Assembly: GCA_021927905.1 (NCBI GenBank)
Contig: BLLK01000046.1
Location: 1 to 64,000, forward strand
Length of the DNA: 64,000 bases
Direction: 5' to 3'
DNA from: Chaetoceros tenuissimus
Taxonomy: Eukaryota; Bacillariophyta; Thalassiosirophyceae; Chaetocerotales; Chaetocerotaceae
Part shown: piece after piece, positions 27,151 to 38,643 of the stretch
How the letters are laid out: every line of letters starts with the position of its first letter
Numbering within the stretch: position 1 is the stretch's first letter
Position numbers and translations under genes: made by a program
Notes under the pieces: model-generated
Seen by the model: only the letters and a program-made list of their open reading frames with translations
The model's database searches: none
Told to the model about the DNA's origin: nothing

Positions 27151-30100
27151 TTATGGAAATGGATAGAGCAGAGCATCTCGCAAAATGTTATGTACTTTAT
27201 CAGTTCCAAACAGAGTACGGGCTGTTCTCTTTGTGTTCAACATCAATGTATTCATCATCATTTTAGACTTGTTGTTCCTGATGATAGCCTGATAATGCCC
27301 TACAAGTGAATCATCATGGCATTTTCTCTCAGAATCTGCATTGTAAATGTTTACTTTTTGATTTTCCTCCAAACGTGCCATGTCACTTGTACCGTTTACT
27401 AAGCCTTGCATATCAATAGCTCTCAGATTATTAGAGTCGTTATCAGAAGATTCAACTCGATCCAAAAGCGTACTAGATCTGCAAGGGTAAGTTGAATTTA
27501 AATTGATACAGTCAATTCTAGTGAAGTCGGTTTTTAATGTATATTCCCTGCAAGCCAAGACGAGAAGAAGGAAGAAAAGTATTGATTTCCACGTTCGGAT
27601 GACACTCGCTTGCGACCGTATTCTCATGAAAGCTTCAGTATTCTCAATCTTTATCATTTCCATGTCGGATTTCAAAGTATCAATCTTGTTTCTATAGAAA
27701 ATTGATAATTGCTTCTTCTCATCGGCTGCTTCTTTCAATTCCATTTCTTTTTGGTCCTCTAATTCACTTCTCAAAAGTTCGAGAGCATCACTATACTTCC
27801 CATCTAGGATCATATCTTCTTCATGATTTTTCGTTGCATCTGCAATTTTCTTTTGAAGTATATCAGTCGGTATTTCAGTGGAGAGGATTCTCAGCTCTTC
27901 TTCTACACTTTCTTTCTCCTTCAAGAGGTTTTCTATCTGTCCCTGAAGTGTAGTTATTTCATTTCGGAGAGCTCCATCCTCGGTTTCAAGCCGTGTCACA
28001 ACCGCGTTTTGTATCTCGTTTCTAGAAATCAAGGATTCATTTGCACTGGTCAGTTCAGAAATTTTTGTATTCGCGACAACAAGTGCTTCCTTTTCTTTCT
28101 CTATTTGGTGCATAAGGTTTGCAATTTCAGCCCTCTTCCTTTCCATAGCATGGTCCAGCTCAATCCCTATGTGAATTGATGAGTTGAGATCGTTGGATAT
28201 TTCCTTCCTACCTTCTTCTAAGCGATTGATTTTATCTTCGTACATTTGGATAGTAATATTCTTATCCTTTGTCATTGCGGATATATTGAATCGAAGGTTG
28301 CTGTTTTCTTTGGCGAGTTGAACGTTTTTCTCCTCTAGTAGTAGAGCCTTTGTCTCAGTCTCTGCTAACTCTGCTTCTAAAATACTGGAAGACTCTTTCA
28401 ACTGGAAAATGATTTTCTTCTTCTCCTCGAGATTACTCTTCACAGTATCTGTAGCAATTTTTAGCCTACTAATTGCTTCTTTTACCTCAGCTTCTCGAAT
28501 TTCGTAACTTTCGATGTCTTTGTATAATTCTATGTTCTCTTCTTTCAGTTCTTTCAATTGAAGATTGAGATCTGTTGGATTCAAAACCTGCTCCTCAGTA
28601 CCTTCTGTCTCTAATTCTAATGCCATCACTTTTTCTGACAGTGAATCAATATGTTCGTATGCATTACTCAACAAAATGTCGAGTCTTGATATCTCATCTT
28701 TAAACTGTCTTTCTCTTTGCCGATGAGGTATTGTACTTACATCGAAATTTTCATCCATGTAAGCATCTTCCTTACTGTCGACAATTTTATCTGTTGATAC
28801 CTCCGCATCGGACTGTGTCTCACCAAGGGGTACGTCATTCTCTAAAGATTGCATGACTTTGATCTTTCTGAGAGAAGAGATTCTATTCTTCAAGTTCATC
28901 TCAATAAGTACTGCCTCGTACAACTTTTTCTGGAGATTCTTGATTTTTACATCTCTACTTTCAATCTGCAATTTTGCCATACTTAGCTGACTTTCAAGTT
29001 TCGATTCTGCATAATATGGATCCATATTAGATACAATGTGCATGCTCTCTGAATTTCTTAATCTTTCCTTGGGTTTAGAACTTATCTCACATTTCGCATG
29101 CGCATTAGCTTGCAAGGCCTCCAAAGTTGTTGGCAGATTTCCTACGACATCATCAGACGTAATTGTCAGAATGTTCTGACAACGGTCTCCAGATTTATCA
29201 AATTCACGGATCAATTTCTTCGGCTTCAAGTCATTTATTTCTCTCGTGTCGGAGGCTCTCCGAGTATGTATACATGGCTGATGGTATGAATGTGACTCTA
29301 CGAGCAGACCTGATGATAAAGGAGAAAAATCCATCTCCTTTTCTTCTAGACAGTGTAAGAGCTCGGTAACATCCGAAGGAGAGCTATTCTGATTGTCTTG
29401 TTTCATATGTTGAGGTGATGATACATACATGTTACTATTTTCCTCATCTTTTCGCTTCACTACTGACCCCATCAAAAAACTGCATACATCAATTAGCCCC
29501 ATTTGTATTTTCTTTCCAGCTTCATGTTCAATGAGGAAGGTTGTGGTATTATTTTTTGATCTCCAATCAATATGCAGGAAAACTGACTCATTTGAACACG
29601 TTCCTTTCTTGCTACTATGTGAATTTTTCATATCGATTGATTCAATTCGTACCCCACCAATATCCGTTAGTTTTATGCCTCCTCTTACACCATTCTTTCT
29701 TTGGGTAGTTCTTGTCATTTTTTTCTTCACCCAAAGCAATGCTTCAGGACAGAAAAGCTTTTGCTCTTCAGTCAAAAGGGAGTGTTGAAGAAATGCACCT
29801 TCTTGTGAAAAGGTAAGCCATCTTCTTTGCCATTTCTTATCACGGTTCAGTTTCAAAACTTTGATTGGTGTCATCATTTCCAAGCAAAAAGTCCCAACCC
29901 TTTTCTTTTGGTCAAATACATCGTGATCAGTACCTGCATCTTTACTATGGATTGATGGTTGGGATTGCTCTGTCATACCTGTTCTATTTCGACGAGGGGT
30001 CAAAATTGGAGGAGGCTTCGACAATAAATCATCTGGTCTTTCCAATAGGTTGTTGGTACCTGAAGAAACAAACATCAGATTTTTGAAGCGACGAGATCAA

Positions 30101-30671
30101 ATTGAGAATATTATCTTGCACACGTACCATGAAATACGATAGGAGAGACTGCAGATTTAGAAAGTGATGAAGGATAAGACTTGGAATTTTTCATTTCTGC
30201 AGGCATAGAAAGATTCAAATCTGTAAACACACTATCTCGTTGTCCTTGTCTGTTACTACAGTTTTCTGTGTCATCTGAAGACCTCGAAATCAACCTGTCA
30301 GGAGTAACCACAATATGCTTTATATCATCGTGACATCTCTCCTCGACCACTACTCTTTCTGTGGTACTCATATCTATTGTTTCTATTGTTTGGTTGGTAC
30401 CTCTATCTAATTTCAAACCAAAGAGTCTAGGAATGCTTAATACTTGATCCTCGTCACAAATGTACTTGGCTTCTATCTCATTATCCTGGATAAGAAGTTC
30501 TTCTCCATCGTTATGATTTAAGTTTTCAACACTTGTTTCAAAATCCAAAAAGTTATATTTTCTCTTTTTTGGAATATTTGGAGGTGAAGCCAATGTTGTT
30601 TCACAAATTTTTGGTCGGCGAGACCCATCCCTTGTATCTGCTGTTACAAAATTATCATTTCTTTCCATCAT
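27151..30671 (-). CDS. PH-domain, long coiled-coil, membrane-anchored protein (golgin-like layout)
   Basis: Two exons, 30671-30128 and 30059-27151 (intron of 68 bases; VFH-G-TNN across the junction), give 1150 residues. An N-terminal disordered region is followed by a PH-like fold at about residues 220-350 (KWQRRWLTFSQEGAFLQHS, VFLHIDWRSKNNTTTFLIEH). A long acidic coiled coil runs from about 500 to 1000 (many heptads, e.g. LEEKNVQLAKENSNLRFNIS). One transmembrane segment (SILFFLLLVLA) lies near residue 1010, and about 125 residues follow it. The layout suits a tether or linker on an internal membrane, but the tail after the membrane span is longer than in classical golgins. No recognised family name. 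Confidence 0.65.
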
Positions 30672-31422
30672 ATAAAATATCAATACAATACAATACAACA
30701 AACCTAAACCAACCCGATAAAAGCTTTCTTCAAAAGAGCCTCTGGTCCCGAAGCTGTGTTTGGTAAGGTAATCACTTGCGGTTTCTTACATCATGAACAC
30801 TCCTACGCACTCGTACACCTGTTGGCATTTTTGCTTTTATATCTTCACGCACATTCGTGTAAAGAAAATGAGAGCAAGACCAAGTATGATTGCAGTAATA
30901 CTTGGTCATTCTTGGTCGTTCTTAATGGGTCCATCTATTTTAGTAGACGAAGAGTGCTTGCTTATCTTCTTCTTTTTCTAAACATTTTGGATTACACTAA
31001 TGAGCAACTGTTAAACATCCGAGGCTAATAATAGATATGAATAAAATTTCTGCCTAGAATGATGAATGATGAACTCCTCTAGATACATCACTTGAAAAAA
31101 TAAGGCACAATAAAAAGATGGACTTTGTTTATCCGGCACGCCTAGCTAGCCTTAGACACAAAAAACTATCCTACCCCGCTAATCCTACGTTGATAAGGAA
31201 GCGGCACTGACAACTGGAAAGTCTTAAAACGATGTTTGACTGGTCATAATAGTAATTTAGTAGGGGAATACTTTACCTTCTCTACTTTCCTTCCAACCTT
31301 CTCTTTCTCGGTACTGATAAAAGGTGATCCCTCTCCCAACTGTTGAGTACATGTTCGCCTTCTTATTCAAATTCCCACTAGCTAGAACAGATCGATACAA
31401 GTGTTACAATATTGAAGTAGCA
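30672..31422. other. Divergent intergenic region
   Basis: Lies between the PH-coiled-coil gene (minus) and the secreted acidic protein gene (plus). Several short open frames (30756-31028 and others) lack coding character. No RNA gene recognised. Confidence 0.45.
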
Positions 31423-31917
31423 ATGAATCAAATACTGAAAATAACAATGCACTATGTGCTTCTATTGAACTCGGCCATAGGAGCGAGCGAAGAAGAAGTC
31501 CAACTTCCCAAGAAGGGTTCCTTACGTGGAAGTGATAAAAATAATGGGGAGAAGGAGGTATGGAAAATTGCTACAAGAAAAGATCTAACTAAATTCCAGA
31601 TGAAGAACGTACGTAGGAAATTGCTAGGAGAACAGCATGAAGATGTGGAAACTCCTGATGAAGAAGGAGAATATGACGACATGGACAACGTCGCCACAAT
31701 AGATGAAACTTTCTTTGGAGGAGAAATAGATCTAAACGAAGATGATATATTCTACGGCCCGAGGTATATCGATGATGAATATTATAAAGTCGACGATGAT
31801 AACTTCGACTGTGACGATGCATTAGATCATCAAGAGTACTACGAATTCATAGAAGAGAAACTTGAAAATAAGAAGGACCCATCCCGAACGCAGCAAGAAG
31901 ATACAAATACAATATAA
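31423..31917 (+). CDS. Small secreted acidic protein
   Basis: 164 residues from the ATG at 31423, which gives a clean signal peptide (ILKITMHYVLLLNSAIGA). The open frame reaches back to 31324 only by a GTG. The mature protein has a basic/polar first part ending in VRRKLLG, then a very acidic tyrosine-containing region (DEEGEYDDMDN, DLNEDDIFYGPRYIDDEYYK, DDDNFDCDDALDHQEYYEF). One cysteine is seen in the acidic part. It resembles no named family I know. Acidic secreted proteins in diatoms can bind cations or silica-associated polyamines; whether this one does is unknown. Confidence 0.6.
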   Translation: MNQILKITMHYVLLLNSAIGASEEEVQLPKKGSLRGSDKNNGEKEVWKIATRKDLTKFQMKNVRRKLLGEQHEDVETPDEEGEYDDMDNVATIDETFFGGEIDLNEDDIFYGPRYIDDEYYKVDDDNFDCDDALDHQEYYEFIEEKLENKKDPSRTQQEDTNTI

Positions 31918-32513
31918 TTTTTGCATCTTGCAGAAAGTAAACGTCTAACAGTGTATCATAGAGAATTAATTGCTATATAATAACATCACAGCTACTACCT
32001 CAATCATCTGTTCATATTTTATATGTTACTTATTGTTCCCAAAATGATAACAACATGATTGCATGATTGAATAAAGAAGGAAGGGTCTCAATCGTGTGAA
32101 AATTTGGATAAAATTTTCTCATCTTGAAAATTACTACGTCATTGAATGCGTATTAAGAGACTGAAGTCTAACAGGGAAGTACGTTCCTCCAATTATGAAG
32201 TTAAATATTGAAGTTTGTTAACACTTCTTCAATAATGTAATGAGAGAATATTACAATGCATTTTACGTTTGGTGGATGAGGTTAGAACACTTCTGTTTAG
32301 AAGTGAAATATTGAACTATAACATCTGGAAAGCATCCAAGGTTGCTGCGTGGAGCCATAGTTTCCTTTCTTTCCTTCCCAAAATGAAAATTCGGAAATGT
32401 AGAGATCAAACGCACTTTCAATACAAATATGACAGCCCACATATTCATATACAATTCATACAGTATGCTATCTTTATAGCTCTTTATAAAGTTTTGACAT
32501 GATAAAATAGAAT
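31918..32513. other. Convergent intergenic region
   Basis: 3' sides of the acidic protein and MED7 genes. AT-rich; open frames around 32263-32520 on both strands mirror each other and lack coding features. No gene supported. Confidence 0.5.
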
Positions 32514-33247
32514 CTAACAATGATTTTTTCCTTGGATCCTTTCAAGACTCTCCATTGCCACGGCTGATTTCTCAATTTGTTTTTTGATTTCTTCCAGAGC
32601 CCTTCGTCTATCTCGCATTTGAAATTCGAGTGTCTCTATTAATACTTCTCTTGCTTGATGCTCTCTAAACTTATTGCATTCTTTGAGCATCAGTTCAATG
32701 TTTTCCATCAATTTTTTCTTAGATTGCCTATTTAGAAAGACATATTAGAGAAAAGGTCTATAAGAAAATTCCGACTTGACAGGAGTTCTTACTCATTATC
32801 CAGAGGTCTGTTGACAAGGTCACCCAAAAGAGATATAAACCCTTTTAATATCTCATTATTCAACCGACTAACCTCCCCCTTTACTTCTTGAGGATCGTGA
32901 CAATCATGTTTTACAGGAATAAGGTCAGGGTCTTCGACATATGATCCTTCCTGACCGAATATGTTGACAGTGGGTCCAACCTCATTGATGTTACTCAATT
33001 CCTCATCAAAATCAGGCATAGAATCCAAACCACCATTACCTCCTCCAAACATGGATTTTTCTTCGATTTCTTTAGCCCAACGTTGCTGAACTGCAAGCTT
33101 GGTAGATCTAGCAAGAGCTTCTGTAGGTATCGGTGGCGGAGTTAATTGATCTGCTTGTTGATAATACATCGGTGGTGGTGGAAACTCAGAAACTAACTCC
33201 GTTTCATTTTCATCCATTTGAGCTAACGCTTCTTGTTGGGAAGACAT
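32514..33247 (-). CDS. MED7: Mediator complex subunit 7
   Basis: Two exons, 33247-32793 and 32727-32514 (intron of 65 bases), give 222 residues. The MED7 hallmarks are visible: the proline-rich start SEFPPPPMYY, PPPIPTEAL, the helix VSRLNNEILKGFISLLGDLV, then after the intron KKLMENIELMLKECNKFREHQARE (the conserved HQARE helix) and a final coiled coil (LEFQMRDRRRALEEIKKQIE). MED7 pairs with MED21 in the middle module of Mediator and links activators to RNA polymerase II. Length fits the family. Confidence 0.85.
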
Positions 33248-33620
33248 GTTTGCACTGGTTAATAAAGTTCAACAGTAGGAAAGTTGATGACTTGCTTCTG
33301 GATGGCGATGAAAAATGGAAGGAGGAATAATTCCAAATTGGAAAGTAAAAAGTAAAAAGTAATTGGAAGTTGCAATTTGCAATGTTGCAATCTTTTTGAA
33401 CTGAGTGTGGTCCCAACAGGTTTTGAGCACCATTAGTTCACTAATTTAATGGACACCAGATCTTTCTTGTGTCTTTCCCATAGCAGTCTTTCAACGTCTT
33501 TTTTTTTCAAACTGAAGCGCCTGGCAACCTTTCCTTTCAACATTGAAGTTTCACAAAAAGAGGATATCTTTCTTTTAAATAAAAAATAACATTACTACTT
33601 TAACTACTTGAGCACTCATC
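33248..33620. other. Divergent promoter region
   Basis: Between MED7 (minus) and the SAP-domain protein gene (plus). It has short direct repeats (agtaaaaagtaaaaagtaat near 33345-33362). No gene seen. Confidence 0.5.
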
Positions 33621-34535
33621 ATGATTTTTCATCATTCCATCACCGTCGCTGCATTCCTATCTGCTGCTGTTTCAGTGGAAGCTTTCTCCTCAGAATTCCT
33701 TTCCCAGGTGAAGCTTAATGCACCTCGCACCTTTCCAAAGGTTGACCGTTCCAATCCTGCACTTTGGTTCAAGAACAATGAGCAAGATGATGATGCACCT
33801 TTCTTCACTCTTCCACTCGGTGGAACTGGTATCAAGGAGAAGGACGCAATTTCATCTGACGCTGTGCTCGATATCGAAGAGGAAGAGACAAGTCTCCCTA
33901 ACCTTCAAAAATTTGAAAAACACATCAAGGCAGAGATTCAAGCAAAGATGGACTTGTCTACCATCAAGAATCGAATTTTAGGCGAACCTATATTTCCTGT
34001 AGAAGAAGAGGTTGCACCTGTTGAAATCGTTACAGATGTGCAAAATGTTCCTTCTCAATTCAACGTTGCACTTGCTGCAGGAGGATTTTTTGGACTCCTT
34101 ACCTTTATGCTTTGGCAGATTCCTATCCTTTCGGGACTTGTGTTTGCTGCAACTGCATACATTGGAGCAAGAGACCCTACAAGAGATGAGGACCTCATTG
34201 AAGGCGACATTAGTGGTCCTGTGACCAGAACAGTGGGCAGAGCAACTATTAGCACCATCGAAAAGTCAACTCCAACAGTCAAAAAAGTCATTAGAGCTGT
34301 TGTTGATCAAGATGAATTCGATAGAATGGAAAAGAGACTTGCTGAACTTGAAGAGGAGAATGAAGCACTTAATTTGAACATCAAGAGAAGACAGTCAGTT
34401 GATGAACAAGCAAAGTTCTTCAAGGTTGATGAATTGAGAAGTATGGCAAGAAGATCCAATCTCAAGGTAGGAGGGACAAAGGCAGAGTTAATGTTAAGAT
34501 TGGTAGAGAATGGTCTATTGAACATTATTGAGTAA
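33621..34535 (+). CDS. Plastid-targeted membrane protein with C-terminal SAP domain
   Basis: 304 residues. The start TVAAFLSAAVSVEAFSSEF is a signal peptide ending in an A-F motif, the diatom plastid import signal. Two close hydrophobic segments (VALAAGGFFGLLTFMLWQIP and ILSGLVFAATAYIGA) at about residues 150-190 could form a hairpin in a plastid membrane. A coiled coil (FDRMEKRLAELEEENEALNL) follows, and the end is a SAP motif (FKVDELRSMARRSNLKVGGTKAELMLRLVENG, abbreviated key residues L-R-A-L-G-K-L-R-L). SAP domains bind AT-rich DNA or RNA. A membrane anchor plus SAP suggests attachment of nucleoid or RNA to a plastid membrane; this is inference. Confidence 0.7.
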   Translation: MIFHHSITVAAFLSAAVSVEAFSSEFLSQVKLNAPRTFPKVDRSNPALWFKNNEQDDDAPFFTLPLGGTGIKEKDAISSDAVLDIEEEETSLPNLQKFEKHIKAEIQAKMDLSTIKNRILGEPIFPVEEEVAPVEIVTDVQNVPSQFNVALAAGGFFGLLTFMLWQIPILSGLVFAATAYIGARDPTRDEDLIEGDISGPVTRTVGRATISTIEKSTPTVKKVIRAVVDQDEFDRMEKRLAELEEENEALNLNIKRRQSVDEQAKFFKVDELRSMARRSNLKVGGTKAELMLRLVENGLLNIIE

Positions 34536-34658
34536 AACGAAAAATATGTAACAAAAAAAAAACTGAATCTGCTGTGGAAACAAAATCAAATTTCTGTAGA
34601 TTTATATAATTTAAGAATTCTCGATTAAAGGAAAAAACCTTTTCTTAGTCATTTCACC

Positions 34659-35207
34659 ATGAAAGAATTTGGACCCGAGGACGCATTGCAGCTCGAAAAG
34701 CCAACAAAATCCTTTCTGTGCCCTCTCGAAGATGGTCAGGGGATTGACTTTGAACAGTTTGTTATTTCGAATGAAGAATCAAAAGTAATCTTCAAAGGAC
34801 AACTGGAAATTGATTTGCGACCAGAATTTGAAGGAGACGACAAGTACAGAGGAATAAAGTACACATTGGGAGAGGAAGTATTGTTGCGAAACACCCTGAT
34901 TCAAACCAAACTTATTTTTTCCAACAATAGAAATGAGCCTTTGCAAAACTTCAGGATGGTGGAGAAGCACTTTCTCGATGAAGTTGAATTAGCTTGTTAC
35001 GACTTTACTTACCCTTTTGTTCTTCCAAACTCCACAAACTGTTGGGAATCACTTTATGAAACTCCAAAGCTTTCCGAAGATGAAATTGAACGTATAGTAG
35101 CAAATCCTCTTTGTGTCTCTTCAGATACATTTTATTTTGAAGGAAACAAGTTGGTGATCCATCAGAAGGTTCGTTACACTTACGTTCGAAATGACAAGAA
35201 AGAGTAG
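34659..35207 (+). CDS. UNC119/PDE6D-like lipid-binding trafficking protein
   Basis: 182 residues with the GMP-PDE delta (immunoglobulin-like beta-sandwich) signature: GIKYTLGEEVLLRNTLIQTK, LQNFRMVEKHFL, YDFTYPFVLPNSTNCWESLYE, and the final VSSDTFYFEGNKLVIHQKVRY. These match the UNC119/PDE6D group, which solubilises N-myristoylated or prenylated cargo and delivers it to cilia or membranes under control of ARL GTPases. Length and order fit the family. It begins 120 bases after the SAP-protein gene on the same strand, with its own start. Confidence 0.8.
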   Translation: MKEFGPEDALQLEKPTKSFLCPLEDGQGIDFEQFVISNEESKVIFKGQLEIDLRPEFEGDDKYRGIKYTLGEEVLLRNTLIQTKLIFSNNRNEPLQNFRMVEKHFLDEVELACYDFTYPFVLPNSTNCWESLYETPKLSEDEIERIVANPLCVSSDTFYFEGNKLVIHQKVRYTYVRNDKKE

Positions 35208-35510
35208 ATAAAAGAGGAGATATTTCGCTGTGTGTTGTACCTCGGGAAGATCAAAGACGAGATTTTGTTCATTTAATGACGACTGTATTAAATTCGATTG
35301 AGTAATTTAGAATAGTGAGGAGAGGAAACCGTTAAGTTGGCGTTAAATCTCCCAACCCAAACACGTACTTGCTTCGAAGCAGCAAAACAAGCCATCAACT
35401 GCCATCATGCATCACCACTGAATGATGTGGTGCCTCTCTACTGTGTTGGTGACAACAGCGAAGTGGAAAGATTTTACCATTGTGTACTTCTAAATACATA
35501 AAAAATTATC
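35208..35510. other. Promoter region of the PsbQ-like gene
   Basis: 303-base spacer. It has a short dyad (ttgcttcgaagcagc, near 35367) and nothing that codes. Confidence 0.4.
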
Positions 35511-36280
35511 ATGAAGACTACTGCTCTTATCCTTGCATCTACCGTTGTTGCTGCATCAGCTTTTTCTCCTTCTCCAATGAAGATGGCGGCTGTAAGTGAA
35601 TTCAATTTGAAAGATCGCGGTCCGGATTGGATCTTTTGCGAAAGAACACTTTCTCAAAAGAGATCTAGGCATGTTGGTTGTGAGGAGGAAAGAGGTCGTT
35701 TGGAATTGAGCACTTTACCGATATTATACTCTGGAACAATAGGCTCCAATGTGTAATCACAATGAAAAAAGCAGACATATATACTAACTACTTTCTCTTT
35801 TAACATGAATAGGATGGAGTTAGCGCTCGTCGTGACTTCTTCAAGACTATTGGAACTGCTGGAGTTGCTGCAGCTTCCACCGCTGCTTTCCCTCTTGTAG
35901 CTTCTGCTGAGGTTGAGGTTCCTGCACAGGTAACCGAGTACACTTTCCCAGACAATTGGGGACTTTCTTTCAACTACGAAGAGGATGCAAAGAAGGTCAG
36001 AGATCACATGTATGTTGCAACCGGACTTGGAAAGGGAGCAGTAAAGATGGAGGATTATGGAAAGAATATGAAGAAGGAAATGATTGACTTCGTATCATAC
36101 TACCGTCGTTTCCCAAAGATTGCTGGAAAGCCATCCTTCTCTACCCTTTACACTTCCATCAACGTTCTTGCTGGACACTACACATCCTACGGATTCAAGT
36201 ATCCACTTCCAGAGAAGCGTAGAAAGCGTTTGTACCAAGAATACGCTGAGATCGAGAAATCTCTTAAGCGTGGTCGTTAA
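35511..36280 (+). CDS. PsbQ-like extrinsic subunit of photosystem II
   Basis: Two exons, 35511-35591 and 35813-36280 (intron of 221 bases, in phase 0), give 182 residues. Exon 1 is the signal peptide (TALILASTVVAASAF) with the A-S-A-F plastid motif. Exon 2 begins with a twin-arginine thylakoid signal (SARRDFFKTIGTAG ... LVASA), which sends the protein across the thylakoid membrane by the Tat route. The mature part is a PsbQ-type four-helix bundle (GKPSFSTLYTSINVLAGHY, PLPEKRRKRLYQEYAEIEKSL). It stabilises the oxygen-evolving complex in the lumen. The intron separates the ER signal from the rest. PsbQ' is the closest match; related Psb31 is less likely. Confidence 0.85.
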
Positions 36281-36864
36281 ACTGGCAAATCTTCTCGTTG
36301 ATTTGATTTTGGGTCGTAGATAAATGTGGAATATTTGCGTTGTCATGGTCATGCAGAGAAGAAAGTACAAACTCATTTACTGCCTTCGACACAATTATCT
36401 GAAGGGGGTCTGATGGGGATATCATTTATCCGATTGATTATATTATTAAAATCCATAGAAGTATAGGATGAAAGCTAACCTATACTTTTGCATCTGTAAC
36501 AATTTTAAAAATTAATTTGTTTTCTAGACACTCTCTCTTTGACATTCATTTTCGAGGAATAGAATAGGTCAACATTTTATTATGGTATAACGTACAACTA
36601 CTGAGAATTGTAATGATTTGAAGGTGGAAGAGTGCGTCAAAACTACCATCAGTCTCTCCCCCAAAAAAATCTAACGAATGGGAAAAATAATCGTAGATGA
36701 ACATGTGTTTTGATTCTTAAATAACATCATTCATTTCAATTTCACCTAGTTAGGAGTCTTGACTCTATTCTCTTTAAAATCAAATGCATTAGATTTACAA
36801 TTGCTACTAGATATTTCGTATTCGCAAGGAAATTTGTTATTGTTATCCTCCTGTCCAACCTTCT
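36281..36864. other. Convergent intergenic region
   Basis: 3' sides of the PsbQ-like and sugar-transporter genes. AT-rich, no gene or ordered repeat seen. Confidence 0.5.
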
Positions 36865-38057
36865 TTATACATTGCGTCTTGCTGCCTTTCTTGAGGTTCT
36901 GATCTTTGCATAAGAGAAAAGGAAGCCACCACACATACTCACAGCAATAAAGAACCAAGTCTGAGGAGTGATTACTGCGTTGAATAGAGTCCATCCAAGA
37001 AGTGCAGTAGGTACCTTATTCAATGACCCAACAATTGCATAAGTGGTAGGTCCAGTGTTGGCGACACAAGTCAAACTTGCGAAGTTAAGGAAAAATCCAA
37101 CAAAACCAGCAAAAGAGTTCTTCCATGCATAATCAAATGTGTGGATAGCATCAGTCTGAAGGAAAAGCTGTAGCTCACCGTTCAATGCACAACATGGTAG
37201 TAAGAAGCAAGTACACAAAAGATTATTGTAGAAAACCATTCCAAACTTGGATAGTTTCACGTTCTTTGTTGCAAATTTCATGTAAAGAATGTATCCAGCT
37301 GTTGTCAAACAATTCATAGCCATCCAGAACATTCCAAGGAATGTTGTTTCGACGTCATTCTTTCCAGCAAATATAGCTCCAGCAAGCATGACACCGAATG
37401 CAGCTAAAACAAGTCCTTCAACTTGTGTTCCAAAACAGAAGTAATCTCCTCCAGCCACAACAATGTTGGTGATATTCTTGAAGATTGTTACCATAGGTAC
37501 AGAGTTATGTTGTAAACTTGCCATTCCAGTGAAAAGCATACCGCAAAACATAATGTTAACAGGCGCCCATTGCTTTGCTGTCTTAAAGTTGAAGTTCGGA
37601 TATTCTACCCATCCCATCATTTTGCTGAGCTCGACAGCAACAACTGCAATGATAGCCTGGAAAACAACGAGGAGGATATTAAGATCGCCGCTGATAAGAT
37701 GATTATAACTGTGCATAAAAGTGAAAGGATTGAATTTAGTATGATTTTTTGCTTTCAAGAGATTGTGAAGAAGCACCGAGTTTTGGTATGAACGAGAAGA
37801 ATTTTTCACAAGTGAAACTTGGATTTTGATGCATGAACCAATATGGGCGCATGTGATCAGCCAACTCACCTGGACGCAAGACTCTTATTCACAAGAACCA
37901 TAGACACACTACAGAAACTGTAAAGAGCACAAGATGAAATAGCTTTTGTAGCACTTCCTTTGTTACCATGTTCTTTTGGAGCAGGACTAGCTGGCTCAAC
38001 TAGTTTCTGCATTTCCTCGTCTTTTGGAGTAGGAGTATTATCACGTCTCGCACTCAT
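36865..38057 (-). CDS. Nucleotide-sugar transporter, GDP-mannose type (DMT superfamily)
   Basis: Two exons, 38057-37870 and 37708-36865 (intron of 161 bases; LVNKSLAS joins SYNHLISGDLN), give 343 residues. About ten membrane spans are visible. The N-terminal segment SVSMVLVNKSL and the later NNLLCTCFLLP and TTYAIVGSLNKVPTALLGW resemble Vrg4/GONST GDP-mannose transporters, which import GDP-sugars into the Golgi lumen in exchange for GMP. The C-terminal tail KIRTSRKAARRNV is basic. The substrate is inferred from family resemblance only; UDP- or GDP-sugar could both fit. The upstream TTG at 38111 is unnecessary because an ATG exists at 38057. Confidence 0.78.
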
Positions 38058-38643
38058 TTTGCTCCTTTTTCGATCAACTAAAGCTTTCTTTGATATAGAT
38101 TTTTTACACAAAAGCCCAACTCAAAACAAAAAGAGATTTGCAATGAACGATGGCGAAAACACAAAGTGATACCAAATACGGTTTTTACCCAAGCAGAATG
38201 ATATGTTTTTTTTTTACAAAACGGCTTTTTCTAATCAGATAGCTATTTAAAAAATATTGCAATGTTGGCTATCTAAAGAAAAATGAGGGAAAAGGCCTTT
38301 GCTGAGTCATCATGACGTTGTTGAAAGATATCTTTTGGAAGGAGATTATTTCTTCGTGTTTCTGTGATGTTGAAGTTGACTTGAACCCTCGAAGAAGACA
38401 GGAACTACTCGTACAATATGTGTTATGTGTGCTGTCTATTCCAACAGTGAAATTAATAATGATGAAGGCTGCACTGAGTACAAATTATTATGATCACTCC
38501 AGTGCAAGTCTGTCAATTAAACATATAAATTTTATTTAATAGAGATAACCAAAGTAGTTCACCTTTATAATAAATTATACACTAGCCCAAACCCTATATC
38601 CTATTATATCCAACAATCCATTCCAATTTCGTGTACAAAGTAT
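38058..38643. other. Intergenic region
   Basis: Upstream of the sugar transporter and downstream of the reductase gene (both minus). A 75-codon plus-strand frame at 38312-38539 has no family resemblance or promoter evidence; I do not call it. Confidence 0.45.

Noticed and set aside
38312-38539. 75-codon plus-strand frame upstream of the sugar transporter
   Set aside because: No family resemblance and no spliced partner; composition looks like chance.
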